From positions 116,175 to 180,174 of the forward strand of contig NZ_JAJUJJ010000002.1 in the NCBI RefSeq assembly GCF_029265375.1: a DNA stretch of 64,000 nucleotides. The letters are read 5' to 3'. Positions within the stretch are counted from its first letter, which is position 1; every line of letters starts with the position of its first letter. This stretch comes from Nesterenkonia sp. (GTDB lineage: Bacteria > Actinomycetota > Actinomycetes > Actinomycetales > Micrococcaceae). The translations under genes were made by a program, and so were the position numbers. Below, piece after piece: positions 27,298 to 34,831 of the stretch. The notes beneath the pieces are model-generated. The model searched no databases and was not told the DNA's origin. It saw nothing but the letters and a program-made list of their open reading frames with translations.

Positions 27298-28382
27298 TGT
27301 GGGGTTCCTTTCATCGGGTCGCCTTCTGCGGCGTCGGTGGTCGGTGGGGGTGGTCTGCGGCGCCGGTTCCGGATTCCGGCCGCCACACTGGGGGCGATCA
27401 CGGAGGCGATCAGCAGCACACCGATGATGATGCTGATCAGGTTCACCGTCACGCCCTCCAAGCGCAGGGCGGAGGAGATCACTCCGATCAGCAGCACACC
27501 GGCGATGACCCCGTGCAGTGCGCCGCGACCGCCGAAGATCAGGACTCCGCCCAGCAGGACTGCGGCGATCACCTCCAGCTCCAGGCCCATCGCGTTGTCG
27601 CCCCGGGAGTTGCCGTAGCGCAGAGCGTAGAAGATCCCGGCGGCAGCGGAGACCACACCGGTCAGCAGAAATGTGGTCAGCTGACAGCGGGCCACATTGA
27701 CTCCGCTGAAGCGGGCAGCCTGCTCGTTGTGGCCGATGTCGTAGAGGCCACGGCCGAACGGCGTGGCATGCATCAGCACGGCGAAGACGGCGATCATGGC
27801 CACCAGCACCAGACTGATGGCGGGAATGCGGGTCTCTCCCAGTGAGGACTGCGCCAGAGAGGTCCAGTCCGGGTCGAAGTCGGTCAGCGCGGTAGTGCCC
27901 AGCAGTCCCACGGCGATGCCGCGGAACAGCGCCATGGTGCCGATGGTCACCGCCAGGGAGGGCAGGCGCACATAGGCGACCAGGAAGCCGTTGACTGCTC
28001 CGCAGGTCAGGCCCACCAGCAGGGCCAGAGCCGCGGCGGCGGGCACGGGCATGCCCAGTTGGACGTGGAGGATCCCCATCACCACTGAGGACAGGCCCAT
28101 GATGGAGGCTACGGAAAGGTCGATCTGTCCGGTGATGATCACCAGGGTCATCGGCAGAGCGATCATCATCAGTGGAGCGATGTCCAGGATGAGGTAGCGG
28201 ACGGTGAGCGGACCGTCGAAGTTGTCCACGCTCACCGTGGCCCACATCCAGACCAGCGCCAGCAGGGCGATGATCAGGAACTCTGCGGTGACGAACGTGC
28301 GGAACCACCAGGGCCTGTGGTGGCTGCGCGGCGCGGCGGAGGCCGCTGCCTGCAGGGGGGTCTGCTGGGCTGTGCTGCTCAT
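27294..28382 (-). CDS. rhaQ: Rhamnose ABC transporter permease
   Basis: A 362-residue permease of the ribose/rhamnose superfamily: ITGQIDLSVASIMGLSSVV near residue 80, LTCGAVNGFLVAYVRLPSLAVTIGT, and GGVLIFGGRGALHGVIAGVLL. Nine or so hydrophobic segments plus a basic, Pro-rich C-terminal tail (RRRRPPPP). ATG 28382 overlaps the rhaP stop, making the long upstream extension unnecessary. Confidence 0.92.
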   Translation of the reverse strand: MSSTAQQTPLQAAASAAPRSHHRPWWFRTFVTAEFLIIALLALVWMWATVSVDNFDGPLTVRYLILDIAPLMMIALPMTLVIITGQIDLSVASIMGLSSVVMGILHVQLGMPVPAAAALALLVGLTCGAVNGFLVAYVRLPSLAVTIGTMALFRGIAVGLLGTTALTDFDPDWTSLAQSSLGETRIPAISLVLVAMIAVFAVLMHATPFGRGLYDIGHNEQAARFSGVNVARCQLTTFLLTGVVSAAAGIFYALRYGNSRGDNAMGLELEVIAAVLLGGVLIFGGRGALHGVIAGVLLIGVISSALRLEGVTVNLISIIIGVLLIASVIAPSVAAGIRNRRRRPPPPTTDAAEGDPMKGTPQ

Positions 28383-29479
28383 TCCGGCGCCTCCCTGACC
28401 TGCTCCAGACGGCGCCGCTGCCGAGCAGCGAGCCAGCGGTCCAGCACGATGGCGGCGATGATCAGGGCGCCGACCACAGCCCGCTGCCAGAAGTCCGGGA
28501 CACCCATGATGGGCAGGGTCCGGTTGATGGTCATCAGCAGGACTGCTCCGAAAGCTGCACCCCACACTGTGCCGGATCCGCCGAAGATCGCCACACCGCC
28601 GATCACTGCTGCGCCGATGGCCTGCAGCTCCCAGGCGGTTCCTGCTCCGGCGCTGACTGTGCCGTAGCGGGCGGCGTACATCACCCCGGCCAGTCCGGCC
28701 AGGGCCCCGGAAGCGATGAATGCACTGATCACCCGGCGTGTGACCGGAAGCCCATAAAGCACCGCGGCCTCAGGGTTGGACCCGATGGCGTACATCTGAC
28801 GTCCTCCGCGGCAGCTGCTCAGGTAGTAGGCGGCGCCCAGCAGCACCGCCACCGCCACCAGGGTCAGCAGCGGGATGGAGCCGATCTGCAGGGTGCCCAA
28901 GCGCAGGAACTCTCCCGGCATATCAGAGGCATTGATGCGGTCCGAACCGGCCCAGGTGAGCACGATGCCGCGGTAGATGTACATGGTGCCGAGGGTGACC
29001 ACCAGTGCGGGGACCTTTCCGAAGGCGACCAGCAGCCCGTTGATCAGCCCCAGGCCGGCTCCTGCGGCGACGCCGATGACCACCACCGCCGCAATGGGTA
29101 TGCCGGGCAGATCGATGAACAGCCGTCCGGTCATATAGGCGGTGATGGCCAGCACGGAACCGACGGAGAGGTCCACATTCCGGGTGATGATGACGATGGC
29201 GGAGCCGACGGCGAGCACCATCAGCAGCGAGGGAGTCAGCAGCAGGTCGCGCCAGCCTTGGGCGCTGAAGAGGAAGGTCTGGTTCATGGCGGTGGCCGTC
29301 ACCACTACCGCCAGAATGACTGCCACGATGGCTACTTCCCGGGAGGCGAGCAGGGAGTGCACCAGGCGCTGGGCGGAGCGCATGCGGCTGGGAGCCACCA
29401 GGGAGGCCGTCCTGGAGCCAGAGGCGGGGGCCGGCACGCGCGGCTCCTCTCCGCCCGGACCTGACCTGGAGACAGTCAT
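28379..29479 (-). CDS. rhaP: Rhamnose ABC transporter permease
   Basis: A 366-residue permease related to rhaQ: ITRNVDLSVGSVLAITAYM near residue 95, GAGLGLINGLLVAFGKVPALVVTLGT and GGVAIFGGSGTVWGAAFGAVLL. The N-terminal 35 residues are polar and variable. ATGA overlaps at both ends show tight coupling of rhaT, rhaP and rhaQ. With rhaQ it forms a heteromeric channel. Confidence 0.92.
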   Translation of the reverse strand: MTVSRSGPGGEEPRVPAPASGSRTASLVAPSRMRSAQRLVHSLLASREVAIVAVILAVVVTATAMNQTFLFSAQGWRDLLLTPSLLMVLAVGSAIVIITRNVDLSVGSVLAITAYMTGRLFIDLPGIPIAAVVVIGVAAGAGLGLINGLLVAFGKVPALVVTLGTMYIYRGIVLTWAGSDRINASDMPGEFLRLGTLQIGSIPLLTLVAVAVLLGAAYYLSSCRGGRQMYAIGSNPEAAVLYGLPVTRRVISAFIASGALAGLAGVMYAARYGTVSAGAGTAWELQAIGAAVIGGVAIFGGSGTVWGAAFGAVLLMTINRTLPIMGVPDFWQRAVVGALIIAAIVLDRWLAARQRRRLEQVREAPE

Positions 29480-31005
29480 AGGGCGCCCTCCCTCCGCAGC
29501 TGCTCGTGGCGTGAGGTCGCAGCATCCATCACGGCCTCGGCAGAGGCTTCGGCGCGGGAGAATTCGCCGGTGATGCGGCCTTCCGAAACCACCAGCACCC
29601 GGTCAGCCATGCCGAGGATCTCGGGCAGCTCGGAGGAGATCATCAGGATCGCCATTCCCTGCCCAGCCAGCTCGGAGAGCAGCCGGTGCACCTCCGCCTT
29701 GGTGCCCACGTCGATGCCGCGGGTGGGTTCGTCGATGATCAGCAGGCTGGGGTCGGTGGCCAGCCATTTGGCGATGGCGACCTTCTGCTGGTTGCCCCCG
29801 CTCATGGTGAGCGCCTCCATGGAGAGCGCACCGGTCTTGACCTGCAGCTTCTGCGCCCACGGGGCGGCGGCACGGTGCTCGGCGGCCGCGGTGATCAGCC
29901 CGAAGCGGGTCAGCTGACCGCGGATCGCCGCTGCGATGTTGCGTCCCACTGAGGCTTCGACCACCAGACCCTGCTGGCGGCGGTCCTCGGGCACCAGGGC
30001 CATACCGGCGCGGATGGCGGCCTGCGGGCGGCCGGGCTGAACTCTGCGGCCGTGCATAGTTACGGCGCCCTCGTCGTAGGGGTCCACTCCGAAGACGGCT
30101 CGGACGATCTCGCTGCGTCCGGCACCGACCAGGCCGGCCAGTCCGACGATCTCTCCGGCTCGGACGGTGAAGCTGATATCGGAGAAGATGCCGGCACGGG
30201 TCAGCTGCTGCACCTGCAGGACCTCTTCTCCGACTTCAACCGGCGTCTTGGGGTAGAGCTCGGAGACTTCGCGGCCGACCATCATGGTGATCAGCTCCTC
30301 CCGGCTGGTCCGGGATGCGTCCACAGTGTCCACGTAGGCGCCGTCGCGCATCACCGTGATCGTGTCGCAGAGCTCAAAGACCTCATCGAACCGGTGGGAG
30401 ATGAAGACGACGCCGCGGCCCTCCTGACGAAGACTGCGGGCCACGGCGAAGAGCCGCTGCACCTCCACTCCGGAGAGCGCGGCAGTCGGCTCGTCCATGA
30501 TCAGCAGGTGGGCGTCCAGGGAGATGGCTTTGGCGATCTCGATGATCTGCTGGTCAGCGATGGAGAGCCCCTGGGCCGGGCGGCGGGGATCCAGGTCCAC
30601 TCCCAGGCGGGCGAAGATCCGCTCAGCCTCGGTGATCATGGCCTGGGTGTCGATCCGACGTCCCCACCGCAGCGGCTGCCTGCCCATGAAGATGTTCTCG
30701 GTGACCGAGAGATCGCCGAAGAGTGTGGGCTCCTGGTAGATCACAGCGATGCCGGCGTCCTTGGCCTCCGCGGTGGAGGTGAAGTGCACATCCTGGCCGC
30801 GGAACCGGAAGGTGCCGGCGTCGCGAGGGTGCAGTCCGGAAACCACCTTGATCAGGGTGGACTTTCCGGCCCCGTTCTCCCCCACCAGGGCATGGATGGA
30901 GCCCGGCATCACGCGCAGACGGCCGTCAGAGAGGGCAGTAACGGACCCGAAGGACTTGCGCACACCGTCCAACTCCAGCACTGGCTCGGCGGGGCGGGGT
31001 TCCAT
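29476..31005 (-). CDS. rhaT: Rhamnose ABC transporter, duplicated ATP-binding protein
   Basis: A 509-residue two-domain ATPase. First domain Walker A GENGAGKST (42-50), QGLSIADQQIIEIAKAI, LLIMDEPTAALSGVEV; second domain GLVGAGRSEIVRAVFG, MSGGNQQKVAIAKWL, LLIIDEPTRGIDVGT. GGAGG lies six bases before the ATG. First gene of the rhaTPQSMI operon, with promoter and LacI-type operator immediately upstream. Confidence 0.93.
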   Translation of the reverse strand: MEPRPAEPVLELDGVRKSFGSVTALSDGRLRVMPGSIHALVGENGAGKSTLIKVVSGLHPRDAGTFRFRGQDVHFTSTAEAKDAGIAVIYQEPTLFGDLSVTENIFMGRQPLRWGRRIDTQAMITEAERIFARLGVDLDPRRPAQGLSIADQQIIEIAKAISLDAHLLIMDEPTAALSGVEVQRLFAVARSLRQEGRGVVFISHRFDEVFELCDTITVMRDGAYVDTVDASRTSREELITMMVGREVSELYPKTPVEVGEEVLQVQQLTRAGIFSDISFTVRAGEIVGLAGLVGAGRSEIVRAVFGVDPYDEGAVTMHGRRVQPGRPQAAIRAGMALVPEDRRQQGLVVEASVGRNIAAAIRGQLTRFGLITAAAEHRAAAPWAQKLQVKTGALSMEALTMSGGNQQKVAIAKWLATDPSLLIIDEPTRGIDVGTKAEVHRLLSELAGQGMAILMISSELPEILGMADRVLVVSEGRITGEFSRAEASAEAVMDAATSRHEQLRREGAL

Positions 31006-31036
31006 GAGGTGCCTCCACGGCGGAAAATGGCGCGAC

Positions 31037-31049
31037 TAAATCGATTCAA
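31037..31049. promoter_or_regulatory. LacI-type operator before rhaT
   Basis: TAAATCGATTCAA with palindromic core AATCGATT, directly downstream of the probable transcription start. The identical 13 bases recur at 48812 before a binding-protein/rhamnosidase operon. Expected ligand: the LacI protein encoded at 31600. Confidence 0.65.
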
Positions 31050-31061
31050 GCTACGCCTCAG

Positions 31062-31091
31062 ATCATATGGCGCAGCTCACACTTGCGTCAA
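31062..31091 (-). promoter_or_regulatory. Promoter of the rhaTPQSMI operon
   Basis: Minus strand TTGACG (31091-31086), 18-base spacer, TATGAT (31067-31062). Five of six matches in each box. Confidence 0.7.
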
Positions 31092-31135
31092 TTGGGCCCT
31101 GTCACACTCAGCCGGCTCTCGGCGGGCTGTCCGGC

Positions 31136-31570
31136 CTAAGCGGATGCCCGCGCGTCCAGCCTCCAGCTGACCCACCCGCAGGCTGCAGCCAGCCCGGCGA
31201 TCCACAGCAGCTGCAGCACCATCGCCAGCGGAGCCCACAGCATCCCGAAGGTGACCATCAGTCCCAGCGCAGCCGCAGCGCCGGCCGACTGAGCGGCGGT
31301 TCCCTGCGGACTCGTGCTCCACATCCACCGGCCAGCCCCGGAGACCGCGGCCGCCAGCAGACCGGCCAGCAGCGCCACCGGCCCCATACTCACCAGATAA
31401 GCGCCCAGCCCCCACAGCAGCTGGTCGGCGCTCAGATGCCCCAGCACCAAATCCACCGGCAGGGCGATGACGGCCGCCACTGCGGTCACGGCAAGGGCTG
31501 CTGCGGCGCTGCGCAGCACCCGGCGGCTCCACTGCGGAGGGGGCACGGTACAGTCCATAGCGGACATCAT
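31136..31570 (-). CDS. Small integral membrane protein, unknown function
   Basis: A 144-residue protein (Met-Met start at 31570; later in-frame ATGs at 31567 and 31558 are possible). Four hydrophobic segments at about 23-42, 51-75, 91-110 and 113-132 give a compact four-helix membrane protein with a basic C-terminus. I recognise no family. It lies between rhaT and the LacI gene, divergent from the latter with 29 bases between starts, so the two may share a control region. Confidence 0.5.
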   Translation of the reverse strand: MMSAMDCTVPPPQWSRRVLRSAAAALAVTAVAAVIALPVDLVLGHLSADQLLWGLGAYLVSMGPVALLAGLLAAAVSGAGRWMWSTSPQGTAAQSAGAAAALGLMVTFGMLWAPLAMVLQLLWIAGLAAACGWVSWRLDARASA

Positions 31571-31586
31571 GCCTGAATCTGCGCTG

Positions 31587-31592
31587 TATTCT
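31587..31592 (+). promoter_or_regulatory. -10 box giving a leaderless lacI-type message
   Basis: TATTCT, seven bases before the ATG at 31600, with no ribosome site in between. Confidence 0.45.
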
Positions 31593-31599
31593 GAACCGC

Positions 31600-32613
31600 A
31601 TGGCCTCGGCACAGGTTCGGGACGTAGCCGCCCGGGCGGGCGTCTCCCCAGCAACAGTCTCCAATGCGCTCAACCATCCCGAGAAGGTCTCCCGGGCCAC
31701 CTACGAGCGCGTGCAGAAGGCCATCGAGGAGCTCGATTACGTCCGCAACGACGCCGCCCGTCAGCTCCGCCAGCGCCGCAACCGCGCCGTGGGCATGATC
31801 GTGCTGGATGTGGCCAACCCCTTCTTCGCCGGCGTCGCCCAGGGGGCGGAGGACACGCTCACCGAGCTCAAGCGCCCTCTGCTGCTGGGCAACTCCGGCC
31901 AGGCGCGGGCCCGGGAACTGACCCACCTGCGGCTGTTCGAGGAGCAGCGTGTCTCCGGCATCCTGATCTCTCCGGTGGGCGATGTGCTTCCGCGGCTGCG
32001 CCGCATCAAGCAGCGCGGCACGGCCGTGGTGATCGTGGACCGCAAGTCCGGGGCCGGGGAGTTCTCCTCGGTCTCAGTGGATGATCTGCTCGGCGGGCAG
32101 CTGGCTGCCGAGCATCTGCTGGCCCAGGGCAGACGCCGCATCGCCGTGATCGGCGGCCCGGCCACCATCCGCCAGGTCTCCCACCGCTACGCCGGAGCGC
32201 AGCGGGCTGCCGAGGAGTTCGGGACCGGCCGGGCGCAGGTGGAGTTCTTAGACACCGGGGCTATGAACATCGACGCTGGGCGCCGCGGCATCCGGGAGCT
32301 GCTCGAGCGCGGGAACCGCTCCCGGCCCGACGCCGTCTTCGCCACCAATGACCTAGTGGCCCTGGGAGCTCTGCAGGAGCTGACCCGCTCAGGAGTCCCG
32401 GTGCCCGACGACGTCGCCCTGGTCGGATACGACGACATCGAGTTCGCCGCCTCCGCCACGGTTCCGATCACCTCGGTGCGTCAGCCTGCGGTGGAGATGG
32501 GCGCGCGGGCCGCCGAGCTGCTCACCGCCGCCATCGAGGACCCTCAGGCGCCGGTGCAGCATCCGGTCTTCACCCCCACCCTGGTACCGCGCGAATCCAG
32601 CCAGACCACCTGA
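31600..32613 (+). CDS. LacI-family regulator, probable rhamnose repressor
   Basis: A 337-residue repressor: helix-turn-helix VRDVAARAGVSPATVSNALN at residues 6-25, hinge DAARQLRQRRNRAVGMIV, then the sensor domain (LDVANPFFAGVAQGAEDTL, GILISPVGDVL, ATNDLVALGALQEL, VALVGYDDIEFAA). It sits 0.6 kb from rhaT in the opposite direction. The AATCGATT-centred operators at 31037 and 48812 are typical LacI-family targets and their positions make this protein the likeliest binder. Rhamnose or rhamnulose would be the natural inducer; this is inference. Confidence 0.85.
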   Translation: MASAQVRDVAARAGVSPATVSNALNHPEKVSRATYERVQKAIEELDYVRNDAARQLRQRRNRAVGMIVLDVANPFFAGVAQGAEDTLTELKRPLLLGNSGQARARELTHLRLFEEQRVSGILISPVGDVLPRLRRIKQRGTAVVIVDRKSGAGEFSSVSVDDLLGGQLAAEHLLAQGRRRIAVIGGPATIRQVSHRYAGAQRAAEEFGTGRAQVEFLDTGAMNIDAGRRGIRELLERGNRSRPDAVFATNDLVALGALQELTRSGVPVPDDVALVGYDDIEFAASATVPITSVRQPAVEMGARAAELLTAAIEDPQAPVQHPVFTPTLVPRESSQTT

Positions 32614-32621
32614 GCCCGCCT

Positions 32622-32674
32622 GCTGCGCGGGGATCCAATCTATCCCGCAGAGGCTGCCGGCTGCGCGGGGATCC
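32622..32674 (+). repeat. 15-bp direct repeat pair
   Basis: GCTGCGCGGGGATCC occurs at 32622-32636 and exactly again at 32660-32674, 38 bases apart, in the space after the lacI-type gene. Purpose unknown. Confidence 0.6.
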
Positions 32675-32683
32675 TGCCAGCGC

Positions 32684-32700
32684 CCCCTGCGGCACAGGGG
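32684..32700 (+). terminator. Hairpin after the lacI-type gene
   Basis: CCCCTG-CGGCA-CAGGGG, six-pair GC stem, no T-tract. Confidence 0.35.
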
Positions 32701-32769
32701 CCGCAGACCTGCGCACATTCTCCGGTCGCTGGGACAGCACGTCTTGTTCTGGGCCGCAGAAGGTGCCAG

Positions 32770-32775
32770 TATGAT
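32770..32775 (+). promoter_or_regulatory. -10 box for the lysR-type gene
   Basis: TATGAT, 47 bases before the proposed start; the -35 (TTCTGG at 32747) is weak, as is common for LysR-type autoregulated promoters. Confidence 0.35.
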
Positions 32776-32821
32776 GCTCACCTAGCCGAATCCGTGACCG
32801 TACTGATACTCGGAGTGCATC

Positions 32822-33712
32822 CTGTTTACCCTCGACCAAGTACGCTGCTTCGTCACCGTGGCTGAGGAGCTCCACTTCGGCCGTGCTGCCGAACGGCTGA
32901 ACATGACTCAGCCGCCGCTGAGCCGGCAGATCCAAAAGCTGGAGAAGTCCGTGGGCGTTCAGCTGGTGGAGCGGGACAACCGCCGAGTAGCGCTGACCCT
33001 GGCGGGTGAGGCCTTCCTGGACGAGGCGCGCAAACTCATGGTCACCGCCGACCGCGCCCCGCAGACAGCCCGGCGGATCGCCTGCGGACAGGCAGGGGTG
33101 CTGCGCATCGGCTTCACCGCCGTCTCCGGATTCAGCGTGCTGGGGACGCTGCTGGCTGATGTGGCAGCCGCCGCCCCGGATGTGGAGGTGGACCTGCGGG
33201 AGATGGTCACCAGTGAGCAGATCGATGCCCTGGCCACAGACGAGATCGACGTCGGCCTGGCCCGGCCGCCCTTCGACTCCGATCAGTTCGCCTGCCGCCT
33301 GCTGCATGCCGAGCCCCTGGAGCTCGCCGTACCGGCGGACCATCCGCTGACCCGCCTGCAGAGGCCGGTGACCTCGGACGACCTCGCCGAGACCCCGCTG
33401 ATCATGCACGCTCCCACCAAGGCGCGCTACTTCTATGATCTGGCGATCCGCCATGTGCCGGTGCATCACGGCAATGTGGTGCACACCGTCAGCCAGATCC
33501 TGACCATGCTGTGCCTGGTGGCCGCCGGCCGGGGAGTCGCCTTCGTACCGGCCTCCTCCCGCACCCTGCGCATCGAGGGAGTGGAGCACCTGCCGCTGGC
33601 CGCCATGCGCGACGACGTCGTGGAGCTGCACCTGGTGTGGAGCCGCACCCGGGTCAACCCGGCCCTGCGCCGCCTGCTGCACCACCTGGACCGTGATGCT
33701 GCAGACACATAA
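32822..33712 (+). CDS. LysR-family regulator with a CTG start
   Basis: A 296-residue LysR-type regulator. The N-terminal helix-turn-helix (FTLDQVRCFVTVAEELHFG, AAERLNMTQPPLSRQIQKLE) is intact, but no ATG, GTG or TTG exists in frame between the stop at 32804 and the GTG at 32858, which would remove the first helix. CTG 32822 gives the standard beginning (M)FTLDQ and has GGAG six bases upstream; ATC 32819 is a less likely alternative. The effector domain is normal in length. Located 115 bases before kdgD in the same direction, it presumably activates the acid-sugar pathway. Confidence 0.8.
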   Translation: MFTLDQVRCFVTVAEELHFGRAAERLNMTQPPLSRQIQKLEKSVGVQLVERDNRRVALTLAGEAFLDEARKLMVTADRAPQTARRIACGQAGVLRIGFTAVSGFSVLGTLLADVAAAAPDVEVDLREMVTSEQIDALATDEIDVGLARPPFDSDQFACRLLHAEPLELAVPADHPLTRLQRPVTSDDLAETPLIMHAPTKARYFYDLAIRHVPVHHGNVVHTVSQILTMLCLVAAGRGVAFVPASSRTLRIEGVEHLPLAAMRDDVVELHLVWSRTRVNPALRRLLHHLDRDAADT

Positions 33713-33733
33713 TCTCATTCCAAATATGGCTTA

Positions 33734-33747
33734 GACGGCATACCGTC
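33734..33747. promoter_or_regulatory. Inverted repeat before kdgD
   Basis: GACGG-CATA-CCGTC, 80 bases before the kdgD start and upstream of a TAGGGT -10 candidate (33755-33760). A plausible LysR contact site. Confidence 0.4.
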
Positions 33748-33827
33748 CGGTGCCTAGGGTGTGGTGAGGACATCCATACCCGGTTCCGCGCAGCGGAGTC
33801 CGGCCCACCAGTCATCAGGAGAAACAC

Positions 33828-34781
33828 GTGCCCCACTACACACCGCAGGAGCTGGCGAGCTACCTGAAGGACGGGCTGCTGTCCTTCCCGGTCACGGCTT
33901 TCACCAGCGATCTGCAGCTGGATGAGCAGCGCTACCGCGAGCATGTCAGTTGGCAGGCGCGTCAGGGTGTGGCCGGCCTCTTCGCCGCCGGCGGCACCGG
34001 CGAAGGGTTCAGCCTCTCACCGGAGGAGAACGCTCTGGTGGTCCGGGCCGCTGTGGAGGAGGCTTCCGATCACGTCCCGGTGCTCGGCTCCGCTGGGGGC
34101 CCCACCTATCAGGCCGTCCAACACGCCCAGGCCGCCGAGGCTGCCGGATGTGAGGCGGTCCTGCTGCTGCCGCCCTACCTCACCGAATGCGACCAGCAGG
34201 GACTTGCCGCGCATGTGCAGGCGGTCTGCGAAGCCACCCGGATCGGCGTGATCGTCTACAACCGCGCCAACGCGGTCTACTCCGCCCAGACAGTGGCGCG
34301 GCTGGCGGAGCGGCATGAGAACTTTATCGGCTTCAAAGATGCCACCGGGGATATTGAGGCGGTCACCCGGGTGGTCACCACCGCCGGGGACAGGCTGTTC
34401 TACCTGGGCGGGCTGCCCACCGCTGAGACCTTCGCCCTGCCGATGCTGCAGCTGGGCATGAGCACCTACTCCTCCGCCATGTACAACTTTGTCCCCGAGT
34501 TCGCTCTGGAGTTCTACGGCGATGTGCGCCGTCAGGACACCGCCGCGGTGACCGAAAAGCTGCGCCGGTTCGTGCTGCCCTACCTGGAGATCCGCGACCG
34601 GAGGAAGGGCTATGGCGTCTCGATCGTCAAAGGCGGCCTGTGCGCTGTAGGACGCGACGCCGGCCCGGTGCGGCCTCCCCTGCAGGACCTCACGGAGCAG
34701 GACGTGCAGGACCTCTCCGATCTGATCGACGCAGCCGGCATCCGGCCGGCCGAGCAGAGCCCCAAGCTGAGCAGAGTGTGA
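33828..34781 (+). CDS. kdgD: 5-dehydro-4-deoxyglucarate dehydratase
   Basis: A 317-residue member of the dihydrodipicolinate synthase fold that dehydrates and decarboxylates 5-keto-4-deoxyglucarate to alpha-ketoglutarate semialdehyde. The Schiff-base Lys170 is in IGFKDATGDIEAV, the partner Tyr144 in VIVYNRANAV, and the substrate loop in GGTGEGFSLSPEE; the C-terminal GYGVSIVKGG is typical of KdgD. GTG start with AGGAGA nine bases upstream. The stop is followed directly by the dehydrogenase that takes its product. Confidence 0.92.
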   Translation: MPHYTPQELASYLKDGLLSFPVTAFTSDLQLDEQRYREHVSWQARQGVAGLFAAGGTGEGFSLSPEENALVVRAAVEEASDHVPVLGSAGGPTYQAVQHAQAAEAAGCEAVLLLPPYLTECDQQGLAAHVQAVCEATRIGVIVYNRANAVYSAQTVARLAERHENFIGFKDATGDIEAVTRVVTTAGDRLFYLGGLPTAETFALPMLQLGMSTYSSAMYNFVPEFALEFYGDVRRQDTAAVTEKLRRFVLPYLEIRDRRKGYGVSIVKGGLCAVGRDAGPVRPPLQDLTEQDVQDLSDLIDAAGIRPAEQSPKLSRV

Positions 34782-34831
34782 ACCCTGAAGACCAGAATGC
34801 GGCCGCACCGGCCGGTGAGGAGCAGTTGAGC

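Noticed and set aside
26263..28308. A very long open frame (681 codons) upstream-extending rhaS
   Set aside because: The N-terminal half is Arg/His/Pro-rich shadow translation of rhaQ in another frame; the lipoprotein signal at 27297 and ATGA overlap define the real start.
31077..31700. 207-codon minus-strand frame overlapping the small membrane protein and the lacI-type start
   Set aside because: Overlaps both genes in the wrong frame and lacks hydrophobic or motif structure; the 144-residue membrane frame is more credible.
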